Source: Roseburia sp.
Lineage (GTDB): Bacteria > Bacillota > Clostridia > Lachnospirales > Lachnospiraceae
Length of the DNA: 64,000 nucleotides
Assembly: GCA_017937095.1 (NCBI GenBank)
Contig: JAGBEG010000010.1
Span: 620,001 to 684,000, forward strand
Reading direction: 5' to 3'
Numbering within the stretch: position 1 is the first letter of the stretch; each line of letters begins with the position of its first letter. The position numbers and the translations under genes are program-made. The notes under the pieces are model-generated. The model made no database searches. It was not told the DNA's origin and saw nothing but the letters and a program-made list of their open reading frames with translations. Below are positions 41,404-49,342 of this stretch, piece after piece.

Positions 41404-42555
41404 TCAACCCCTACGCAGATGATAAATCTGAGTATCCTCGTCACTGCTGAGTTGCTGCCTAACTTTATCCGGACATATGTGGGTAATAATACGCAATTCC
41501 ACTTCTGATGCCTCACCCATATATATTAGCGCAGTCAAAATATTCGCCTTCTGATTTGAGGCATTTTTTAGTCTATTGGTAAGCTCGGCAACCTCGTCCA
41601 GGTTGTACTGCCCAATCACCTGAATAGCAAAGTCTGAAACCTGTGAGAAATCAATGGTATCAATTGACGCACATATGGATTTAAGAGTCCCCCGCATAAC
41701 CCAATAGGAAATCAAACCTGACATAACTCTCCCATCGTGCTCATCAATAGCCATCGCCTTGATGAAGTCCGCAAATGAAAACTTTTGAAGTGTATTCTCA
41801 GTCAACATGGGTTTCAGGGTGTTCACGAGAGCCCGGTAGTCTATCGGCATATTTACGGAAGTGCTCTCAATCCTCACAGGATTCATCGCAAAAAAGAGTG
41901 AATCGCTTACAAAAGCGGAAGGCAGATAGTCCATCAGCCACTCCTCTTCTTCATCGTTCTCCTCATTATTCAGGGATACATAAGCGGACATAGTCTCCGG
42001 TTTTAAAAATTGCTCTACGTCTGAAACAGTGGTCATAGTCACTTCTTCACCCATCTCCGAAGATATGCTTGCATTTTGAGTGCAGGATTTAAGAAGCTCC
42101 TTTTCCTCACTAGTTAAAACCCGAACATTTGTGGCACGTATTGCCTGATTGAAAACTTTAGCAATGAAAACCTCTGGATCCTCACTATTTGCTCCATTCA
42201 AAAGTGAAGTCTTCGTCTTTTTCTGAAGGCTGGACTTCTCAATAAGATTTTGAAGAGCGGTTGCCGCAAGCATAGGCTCCTGTATGCCCACGCTGTTAAT
42301 GCGTTTCTTTAAATCATCACTGGACAAGCGAAGAATCTCTAGCCGCAATTCATCCTTGATAGATTTATTACCATTCACATAATGCGAGCATACGGAATCA
42401 GACAATATCTCATAGGTATCGTTTGAAGTAGGATGTACACCTTTAAGCAACAGGTTCACGCAATTTCTTTGTGTAATTTTCGTAAAAGGTCTAATGCCGC
42501 ATAAATAAAACGTTGTAAAATTCAACGGCAAAACAGATGACTGCAACTGCTCCAC
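41404..42555 (-). CDS. Unrecognised 383-aa protein beside an XRE regulator
   Basis: I do not recognise a family. The protein is soluble, with no signal or membrane segment. An N-terminal helical part (SIKDELRLEILRLSSDDLKKRI) precedes Ser/Thr and acidic stretches (NNEENDEEEEWLMDYLPS, about 200-217) and a C-terminal helical region (LDEVAELTNRLKNASNQKANILTALIYM). A GTG start at 42555 is supported by AAAGGAAG. It diverges from an XRE gene and has a good promoter at 42624-42652. AT-rich codon use and the neighbourhood suggest a transferred accessory module; a phage- or defence-related role is only a guess. Confidence 0.65.
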   Translation of the reverse strand: MEQLQSSVLPLNFTTFYLCGIRPFTKITQRNCVNLLLKGVHPTSNDTYEILSDSVCSHYVNGNKSIKDELRLEILRLSSDDLKKRINSVGIQEPMLAATALQNLIEKSSLQKKTKTSLLNGANSEDPEVFIAKVFNQAIRATNVRVLTSEEKELLKSCTQNASISSEMGEEVTMTTVSDVEQFLKPETMSAYVSLNNEENDEEEEWLMDYLPSAFVSDSLFFAMNPVRIESTSVNMPIDYRALVNTLKPMLTENTLQKFSFADFIKAMAIDEHDGRVMSGLISYWVMRGTLKSICASIDTIDFSQVSDFAIQVIGQYNLDEVAELTNRLKNASNQKANILTALIYMGEASEVELRIITHICPDKVRQQLSSDEDTQIYHLRRG

Positions 42556-42874
42556 CTTCTTCCTTTTCTTGTGCTACATAACAAAATACCCTTTCTGCCC
42601 AATAGTAATGATGTCTAACTACAACTATAACATATTGAAAACATTTTGACAAGTTTTTGAAAAGAAAAAGGACAAGACATGACAACTTTTTATAAAACAT
42701 GAAATTATGCTTTTACACCAAAAAATATTCAGAAAAAGTCAATTGTATTACAAAAAAGCCATAAAAAATATATAAAGTTACAGAAACAACTTGTCTACGA
42801 TAGTTTAATTACAAAAAAATTCTACTGTAGTATCATTAAGACACAGAAATAAGGACGAAAGGAGGGGACTGCGG
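42556..42874. promoter_or_regulatory. Divergent promoter region with TGACAA boxes
   Basis: No gene. On the minus strand TTGTCA (42647-42652), 17 bp and TATAGT (42624-42629) form the promoter of the 383-aa gene. TGACAA occurs at 42647-42652 (overlapping that -35) and within GACATGACAACTTTTT near 42676-42690. A weaker plus-strand TTACAA-N16-TATCAT precedes the XRE gene. TGACAA boxes are candidate XRE binding sites. Confidence 0.5.
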
Positions 42875-43258
42875 ATGGATGCTGTGAAAGTAAGAAATTA
42901 CAACAAAGACAAAGCTACGTTGGGGAGCAACATCTCTAATGCGCGCAAAAAACTTGGCATATCAGGCACGGAACTTGCCGGACGTATTGGCAGCGACAAA
43001 TCCGCAGTTTCAAAGCTTGAAAACGGAGAACGCAGCCCCAATTTCGAGACTCTTTTAAAAATAGCTGACGCACTAGAAACATCTGTTGAGACTTTGGTAC
43101 ACAGTGAAACTTCGTGTTCATCCACAGCATGGCTGCAAGAGATTAAACATAAACTCGACGTACTCCCACCTGAATCACAGAAATCTGTGAAGATAGCAAT
43201 AACAGCGATGATAGACGGTTTTCTGATAAAACAGGGGATCATACCGGAAGAAATGTAA
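42875..43258 (+). CDS. XRE-family regulator
   Basis: The 127-aa protein carries a helix-turn-helix domain at residues 16-72 (GSNISNARKKLGISGTELAGRIGSDKSAVSKLENGERSPN), then a helical tail (QEIKHKLDVLPPESQKSVKIAITAMIDGFLIKQG). ATG 42875 follows AAAGGAGGGG. It is divergent from the unknown 383-aa gene and probably represses it or itself. Confidence 0.9.
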   Translation: MDAVKVRNYNKDKATLGSNISNARKKLGISGTELAGRIGSDKSAVSKLENGERSPNFETLLKIADALETSVETLVHSETSCSSTAWLQEIKHKLDVLPPESQKSVKIAITAMIDGFLIKQGIIPEEM

Positions 43259-43353
43259 AAATCATCACACTCAGAAAAAAGTTGGTTTTAATGACAACTT
43301 TTCTATGAAATATTGGCCTTAACACTAACGACTAAATCACCAACCCTTGTTAA

Positions 43354-43596
43354 AATAGAATCATCCTAAGGGATCCCAAGGAAAATAATAACATACAAAT
43401 ATGTCACCTATATCCACGCGCTGAAAAAGGCAAGAAAGCGGCAAAGCAAGACAAGTATCAGGCAAACTTTATCAACACAGCCATTACCCACAACAAGCTC
43501 ATCAAAAAGTCCGACAGCGTTCAGGAACAGAGAATGACATCGCAACAAGTAGCTACCACGCAAAGAGGAACTTACGCAGAAAGGAGGTCCATATGA
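43354..43596 (+). pseudogene. Unrecognised ORF remnant without a start
   Basis: A frame open from 43354 to TGA at 43594-43596 encodes a Lys/Gln-rich tail (EKGKKAAKQDKYQANFINTA, then THNKLIKKSDSVQEQRM). There is no plausible start codon with a ribosome binding site, so I read it as the 3' remnant of a lost gene, perhaps from a mobile element. Its stop overlaps the toxin ATG. Confidence 0.3.
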
Positions 43597-43676
43597 ACAC
43601 ATTGGAAGTACTTACGCTTTTACTGGTTATATTTGCAGCCTTGACATACTTAGACAATAGAAATAATTTCAAGTAA
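43593..43676 (+). CDS. Putative holin-like type I toxin, 27 aa
   Basis: The peptide MNTLEVLTLLLVIFAALTYL plus DNRNNFK is a single membrane helix followed by a short charged tail with the D-N-R-N ending. It matches the pattern of Firmicutes putative holin-like toxins of type I toxin-antitoxin systems. AAAGGAGG lies 7 bases upstream of ATG 43593. An antisense antitoxin RNA would be expected from the other strand; hairpins at 43767-43795 and 43827-43859 are candidate ends, but I cannot define the RNA. Confidence 0.65.
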   Translation: MNTLEVLTLLLVIFAALTYLDNRNNFK

Positions 43677-43934
43677 TATAAATAAGCGATCAAAAACAGC
43701 CGTTCTCCTGAAACGGATGTGCGAACAAAAGCTGATATAAGGCATGCGAATAGTTGCCAAAGGGCAGGCGGAAACCACCGCCTGCTCTTGACATGCACCG
43801 GCATGTGCTGTTATATATAAAGCAAGGGCTGGAAGCTCATCGAGGAGCCTTCAGCCCAGTTATTATCATAAAAGACTAGTATTTACAGACTTTTGTTCAC
43901 ACACTCCATCAAGGAGCCTTATTTTAATATAATT
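43677..43934. other. Hairpin-rich gene-free region, possible small RNA
   Basis: It contains GGGCAGGCGG-AAACCA-CCGCCTGCTC (about 43767-43793), a plus-strand promoter-like TTGACA-N17-TTATAT starting near 43788, and a long hairpin GGGCTG...CAGCCC (about 43828-43859). The last, read on the minus strand, is followed by TTGCTTT and may terminate the glycan genes. A small RNA antitoxin for the toxin gene could lie here. Confidence 0.4.
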
Positions 43935-45980
43935 TCACGATTTGTTCCACGCATCATTTAATGCTTCAATTAACGTATCAATTTCACATGATACATCATA
44001 TTCGTTCCAATCCTTTTGCATTAAATCTATCAATCTATTCATGATCCACTTTCTGTCCGTCACCCCATGAGCCTTCTCCGATGTCCCCGCATCATATGTT
44101 ACCAGCATTACATTAGGAGATACTATATTTTTTCCATACCTTAATTCTTTAGTCCCGCCCAGCAATATTTCTATTTGCTTGATATCAATTGAACTTCTTA
44201 TGTTTTCCAGCAGTAGTATTTTTGACCTGCTCTCTGTAAGAATCATCTCTGTAATATCATTTCTTCCCAAAGCATCTTTCTCAAGACTGTTTCCTGTTAT
44301 CTTTTCAAATATCTTACTATAATGAAATTCTGATATTCTAAACTGCGCATTCCAAGCAATCGCACAACTTCCCTGAATCTTATTTGCACAGTATATTCCA
44401 GCATATCCGCCTGCTGAACTACCATAGAAAATAATATTCTCTCTCCTAATACTATTTTTCTGAGCAATTTTTTCTACAAGATCTATTACACAATCCAGAT
44501 AACAATGTTCTTCATTTCCATAATACCAACCTACCAGCAGCCCCTTATCTTCATATTCCTTATACATAGGGTCTGCTATGCACAAAACATTCTCCCTTAA
44601 ATATGATGAATACGACCATCTTTGAAATTCAGGAATACAATCCGTATTCACAATACCAGCGCTCAACAAAACCACAAGTCTGTCTGACTGATTATTTTTA
44701 TACATGATATCAATATCGGTGCTGCTATATCTTAGTGAATATCTCCCAGTAGAATAGTAGTCAAATTCATCTAATATAGGCAAAGCAGAAATCATTTTTA
44801 TATAATCATTCCCTTTTCTTCTTTGTTCTATTGCCTCGATATTACACTTGACAAACTCATGTTCCTCTTTTTTCTCTACATTACATTTAATCTTATTGAT
44901 ATCGTTCGCTAAAACTTTCTCTTCATACTCAAGCTTTCTCCGATTTGTGCCTGCAAATTGTAAGCAAGGAACACTTTCTGGAATAGAAATAGAATTGTCT
45001 TGTAAAAAATTAACAAATTCCGAAAAACACTGCGGATACCTACGGTTAAACTGAGAATAGTCTGCAAGATCATAATAATATTTAATGTCTTTCTCCCAAT
45101 CGAATTTTTCGAATGAAATTGTAGGCAGCATAAAATATGATGTTAATTCTCTTGTACGCGAATCAGATATTATGAACAGCGATTTTATATTATTCCATAA
45201 GCTAACTACATTACCGTGAAATCTTCCACCCATCGAGAAATCATACAAACAGGTTTCTCGCATCCATTCTTCCACCGAAAAAAAACACTTTTTTTCCTTT
45301 TTAAGCCATTGAGCAACCCAGGTATAATAAGCATCATCGTTAGCGTGTTTTGGTTCAAACTCGTGATTCGTCTGTTCTACAAATAAAGCATTTTGACCTG
45401 CGGAAAAAGACAAAAAACGTTTCTCAGCCCTATTAAGTGATCCGTAAAACGTTCTGAAATTGCATATGTAATTATTGGGATGCAAAATATTGTCCTCTAT
45501 CTTTAGCGCAGGATTATTCCAATAATACATAGATGGACATCCAATTACCGCGATATTCTTTATATCGTTCTTTTTTAATACTGCCGCAGTATAATCTCCT
45601 CGAACTCCCAACACTCCCCTCTCTTCCAGTCTTTTTAGCAGTGATATCGTCCGTTTACTAAATTTAAATTCCAAATCCAGGCTATTTGACTGTAAGCCAA
45701 TACTAATCGGGATAATCGGTCTCGTTGTCTTTTTTATCAGGCTCTCCAAAAAAGGAAAATTATCCCCTTCTCTAATCCATATTAAATCAGTAGTTATAAT
45801 TGCATCATATGAATCTAACGACACTCCTTTTTCCTCATAGTCATATGGTATTCTCTCTATAGGCAATATTCTCCTTAAAGCTGTCCAAAAGACATTATTC
45901 CCTGTATTATTTCCTATTTGCATAAATTTATGATCTGATGTAGCCTCTTCACTGACCACCGGATAGAACATTCCCAGCAT
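43935..45980 (-). CDS. Pyruvyltransferase-like/alpha-beta hydrolase fusion
   Basis: The 681-aa protein has an N-terminal polysaccharide pyruvyltransferase-like half (MQIGNNTGNNVF; GVLGVRGDYTAAVLKK; DFSMGGRFHGNVVSLWNNIKSLFI about 250-275) and a C-terminal alpha/beta-hydrolase-like half with the nucleophile elbow FYGSSAGGYAGIYCANK (about 515). The halves are joined by a charged segment (about 355-395). Such enzymes act on cell-surface sugars; ketal pyruvate addition and a hydrolase or acyltransferase step are plausible. ATG 45980 follows GGAGAG. It follows the GT2-HAD gene by 33 bases in the same AT-rich island. Confidence 0.78.
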   Translation of the reverse strand: MLGMFYPVVSEEATSDHKFMQIGNNTGNNVFWTALRRILPIERIPYDYEEKGVSLDSYDAIITTDLIWIREGDNFPFLESLIKKTTRPIIPISIGLQSNSLDLEFKFSKRTISLLKRLEERGVLGVRGDYTAAVLKKNDIKNIAVIGCPSMYYWNNPALKIEDNILHPNNYICNFRTFYGSLNRAEKRFLSFSAGQNALFVEQTNHEFEPKHANDDAYYTWVAQWLKKEKKCFFSVEEWMRETCLYDFSMGGRFHGNVVSLWNNIKSLFIISDSRTRELTSYFMLPTISFEKFDWEKDIKYYYDLADYSQFNRRYPQCFSEFVNFLQDNSISIPESVPCLQFAGTNRRKLEYEEKVLANDINKIKCNVEKKEEHEFVKCNIEAIEQRRKGNDYIKMISALPILDEFDYYSTGRYSLRYSSTDIDIMYKNNQSDRLVVLLSAGIVNTDCIPEFQRWSYSSYLRENVLCIADPMYKEYEDKGLLVGWYYGNEEHCYLDCVIDLVEKIAQKNSIRRENIIFYGSSAGGYAGIYCANKIQGSCAIAWNAQFRISEFHYSKIFEKITGNSLEKDALGRNDITEMILTESRSKILLLENIRSSIDIKQIEILLGGTKELRYGKNIVSPNVMLVTYDAGTSEKAHGVTDRKWIMNRLIDLMQKDWNEYDVSCEIDTLIEALNDAWNKS

Positions 45981-46013
45981 CTTTTACTCTCCAATCTTGT
46001 TAAATTAGATTTT

Positions 46014-49000
46014 TCATTTTTTTCTAATTCCTGTTTTTATACGCTTTTTCAGAAACGCCCTATCATTGAATAGCCAAAATATGAATTTTGATAATGAACT
46101 CTTCTTTTCCATACCCTTCTGCTTATACAACTCCCAGGCATAATTTATATCTTTGGGCTGTACTTCCCGGTAAACCAGCTTTTCAACATATTCTGTCCGC
46201 GTTTTATAGTATCCCAGCAGTCTATGATAATTTATGTTTTCTCTCCACTGCTCTGGCAAAAAAATTGTCCCGCCAGCCCACATATCATCCTCAAAAGACA
46301 CACAGTCAAATATTTTCAGATCCTCTTGTTCAAGATACGCCAGCATATGCTCAAATGGATATGATATTTCAATATTTCTCATATACATCTGATCAAAGTA
46401 CTTTCCGAATATTGAACAATATTCCCTTACAAAATCAAGTGCTGAACTTTGTATTTCTCCCACCAGATATGTAAAAGGATATTCATATTCTGATTTTTCA
46501 AATTCAGGATTCACTATACCGTTTTTTACGGAATATCCCGTACATGATGGCTGTAAAGCGGAAAACAGCAATTCCCTCTGCGCTCCTGTTATTGATGGTG
46601 TAAAGTCATAAAAAGGTATGACTTCAAATCCATATTCTTTCTCGCGCTTACAACACTCTTCATCATTTTTATGAATATAAAAACCATCGACCGCTTTCCC
46701 AGTAACCTTATAAATCATTTCCTGCGTGCGTCCACTATATCCGATATCAACAAGCGCGGAGTTATCTGTAAAAACAGAATCAAAATAATTTTTCACGGAT
46801 TTATTGTAATTTCTCGCTTTTTCAGCATTGAAACACTTTTTTATAACATTATTAATGAAGTCACAATACTCTTCGAAGTTTGTAATCCTTTTATCCAGAA
46901 TGCTCTTCTCCATCCGCTTTGTATTGGCATCCATAATAATAACCGGCTGAAACATTTTTATTAACTCAGCACCTGTTAATTTTCTTGCGCTCAACGCTTC
47001 ATATAATGTGTACAAATCTTCATATCTTTCAATTCCACATAACAGCGCTGCCTTTCTTGACGTGTAGAAATATTCCGTTTTGACTGCAGGCATCATCACA
47101 TGCTCTGCTAACACTTCAAAGGCTTTCAACGGAAGATATCCGTCACGCGCAATAAAAACTAATTTATCATATCCATTTTTCTGCACATATTCTGAAATCC
47201 ATTTAACCACCCCTAAAAGATGTAGTCCCAAAGCAAGCCTTCCGAAAAACTGAGGAGACGCATTCATTTCAGACCATTCGTTATATGAATAAAAAGGCAT
47301 ATCATATAATTTATTTGCTGCGACCGCAATAGCACATCTGTTTCCAAGATAATTCAAGCTTTTTTGAAAATTAATCAGACTGTTGTTTTTTCCATTATAC
47401 GAACTAATCGCATGCGTTGTTTTCACATCTGATATACCAAAGCTTAAACACTCAATCGTTTTAGGGTAGAAAGCTGTTCTATAACCTTCATTTCGTGCAT
47501 TTAAGACATCGTCCTGCCAATTATCTCCTATATGCAATATCCTTTCTGCTGATATTTCAAGCTCGTTCTTTACCTTTTTATATAATGTCCCGGTTCTCTT
47601 AGAAGCTTTTTGTTCACACGAAACATATATATGATCAAATGAAGTATATCCGTTTTTTTTCAAAATACGAATTAAATCTTTAACTCCGATATACATATCA
47701 GACACAAAAATAATCTTTTTCTTAAGGCAAAGCGCCAGCTTGTACAGGTTAAAGATACTTTCTCTCCTCGTTAATAGTTCTTCTTCCAACGCAATTTCAG
47801 CATTTTTCATTTTTAGTAAATCATCTTTACTAATAGCAACCAAAGAAAAAATTTCATCATATATATCGTCTATAGTTATATCCTCGACGGGTTCCTTTGC
47901 ATCATATATTTTTCTTTTTCTGATCGCCTTCTCTGCTTCTTCTCTGATTTTTGAAAACAGAATCCCAGAATATGGATTGATTTTTTTATACTTTTTGTCC
48001 AACAATTTAAACAAATCAGAGGGGCTGTAAAGAGGACGCATCAATGCCGTATCAAATATATCAAATGATACTACCGTCACATCGTCGGAAGCAATCGTAT
48101 CTATTAGCTTTTCATACCTATTATCATATTTTGTTGCTGCACTGTAAAAGTATCCCGGAAACTTTGGAATATCATTTGATAAGAAGGCATTATTCAGCAT
48201 CGCAATACAGCTAGTTTTATCGCTCTCCAAAAGATTTGAATTAATGACATTTTGAGTCCAGAAATATTTGTATAGTGCTTCCCATCGTCTGTAGTGCCCA
48301 ATTATTTTCTCATTTGCAGAATTATCATTCAAAAAATTTCTTACAAAATCAAATGATAGTATAAGGTCCCCAATATTTTTTTTCATTTTTTTAGGGTCAT
48401 CGTTCAAAGCTGTCGATGCATTTGAATTACGATAATAATAATACCTGGCATATTTCACGCATTCCAGCTTTTGTGCGAAGAAAAACAAAACGGATGAAAA
48501 TACAAAATCTTCACACATTATCAAATGCTCTTTTTGAAGATCCAATATCGGGTATGCCTTTTCCCAAATTGTCCTTGAGTATAATTTATTCCATACAGTA
48601 TGCCATGTAAAATTCTGCCCCTCCTGCATCCAATATGACTCATATATTTTTTCACCTGATATACAGCCATATTCAAAATCTTCATATAGATTCTGAATCC
48701 ATTGATAACCAGTCTCATCTTCTTGAACAAGCTTTGCAACAACAATATCCGACTTCGTCGATTCTGCTTTTTCTAAAAGGTTTCTATAATAATCAATCGA
48801 TATATAATCATCGGAATCCACGAAACCGATATAGTCGCCTGACGATGCCTTTACCCCCGTCATCCGCGCTCTAAATAATCCACAGTTCTTTTCATGATCA
48901 ATCAGTTTTATTCTGGAATCTGTGTCAGCCATTCTTAACACAATATCTCTTGTGGAATCTATTGAGCCATCATTTACAACAATTATCTCTATCTGTGAAT

Positions 49001-49079
49001 ATGTTTGTCTTATTATGCTATTAAGACATTTTTCTATCGTTTTCTCAACATTGTATGCCGGAACAATAATTGATACCAT
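46014..49079 (-). CDS. GT2 glycosyltransferase-HAD-RDG fusion protein
   Basis: The 1021-aa protein has a GT2 domain (SIIVPAYNVEKTIEKCLNSI, DGS, and DSDD about residue 88), a HAD domain (VVSFDIFDTALMRP about 337, FVSDMYIGV, SKRTGTLY, LHIGDNWQDD), and a C-terminal module with LVFIARDGYL (about 640) and ALVDIGYSGRTQE (about 775). It is soluble and presumably acts on lipid-linked or surface glycans at the membrane. ATG 49079 follows AAGGAG at somewhat long spacing. The promoter is covered by a 49-bp perfect palindrome. HAD and RDG parts are paralogous to the 670-aa protein at 38275. Confidence 0.88.
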   Translation of the reverse strand: MVSIIVPAYNVEKTIEKCLNSIIRQTYSQIEIIVVNDGSIDSTRDIVLRMADTDSRIKLIDHEKNCGLFRARMTGVKASSGDYIGFVDSDDYISIDYYRNLLEKAESTKSDIVVAKLVQEDETGYQWIQNLYEDFEYGCISGEKIYESYWMQEGQNFTWHTVWNKLYSRTIWEKAYPILDLQKEHLIMCEDFVFSSVLFFFAQKLECVKYARYYYYRNSNASTALNDDPKKMKKNIGDLILSFDFVRNFLNDNSANEKIIGHYRRWEALYKYFWTQNVINSNLLESDKTSCIAMLNNAFLSNDIPKFPGYFYSAATKYDNRYEKLIDTIASDDVTVVSFDIFDTALMRPLYSPSDLFKLLDKKYKKINPYSGILFSKIREEAEKAIRKRKIYDAKEPVEDITIDDIYDEIFSLVAISKDDLLKMKNAEIALEEELLTRRESIFNLYKLALCLKKKIIFVSDMYIGVKDLIRILKKNGYTSFDHIYVSCEQKASKRTGTLYKKVKNELEISAERILHIGDNWQDDVLNARNEGYRTAFYPKTIECLSFGISDVKTTHAISSYNGKNNSLINFQKSLNYLGNRCAIAVAANKLYDMPFYSYNEWSEMNASPQFFGRLALGLHLLGVVKWISEYVQKNGYDKLVFIARDGYLPLKAFEVLAEHVMMPAVKTEYFYTSRKAALLCGIERYEDLYTLYEALSARKLTGAELIKMFQPVIIMDANTKRMEKSILDKRITNFEEYCDFINNVIKKCFNAEKARNYNKSVKNYFDSVFTDNSALVDIGYSGRTQEMIYKVTGKAVDGFYIHKNDEECCKREKEYGFEVIPFYDFTPSITGAQRELLFSALQPSCTGYSVKNGIVNPEFEKSEYEYPFTYLVGEIQSSALDFVREYCSIFGKYFDQMYMRNIEISYPFEHMLAYLEQEDLKIFDCVSFEDDMWAGGTIFLPEQWRENINYHRLLGYYKTRTEYVEKLVYREVQPKDINYAWELYKQKGMEKKSSLSKFIFWLFNDRAFLKKRIKTGIRKK

Positions 49080-49151
49080 TTTTATAAGTCTCCTTCATCT
49101 TGTTATAGTCATCCGAAAGCTTTAATCCAACAATTTGAAAGCTTCAACTAG

Positions 49152-49204
49152 CAATGTACGTTTAAAACGTATATATTATATACGTTTTAAACGTACATTG
49201 TCAA
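49152..49204 (-). promoter_or_regulatory. 49-bp perfect palindrome over a consensus promoter
   Basis: Bases 49152-49200 are a perfect palindrome centred on T49176. Each arm contains a 13-bp palindrome, ACGTTTAAAACGT (49158-49170) and ACGTTTTAAACGT (49182-49194), 24 bp apart. On the minus strand TTGACA (49199-49204), 18 bp and TATAAT (49175-49180) place the spacer and -10 inside it. It would be a tight operator for the GT2-HAD gene. Confidence 0.8.
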
Positions 49205-49236
49205 CCACAGGCATACACAAACCGCAAAATCTGCGC

Positions 49237-49273
49237 AAAAAAACAGAGCCCATGCTCATCGCATAAGCTCTGT
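49237..49273 (-). terminator. Terminator of the glycan export operon
   Basis: ACAGAGC/GCTCTGT (49243-49249 with 49267-49273) plus an inner ATGC/GCAT pairing is followed on the minus strand by TTTTTT (49237-49242). It lies downstream of the ABC ATPase gene. Confidence 0.85.
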
Positions 49274-49342
49274 CCCAATGAATCTTCGATATATTGACCG
49301 CACTGTTATAGCCTGGTCCTCTTTTTCTTGCAATTCATCCCC

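Noticed and set aside
43788-43815. Plus-strand TTGACA-N17-TTATAT as a promoter for a new gene
   Set aside because: No reading frame follows on the plus strand; kept only as a hint of a small RNA.
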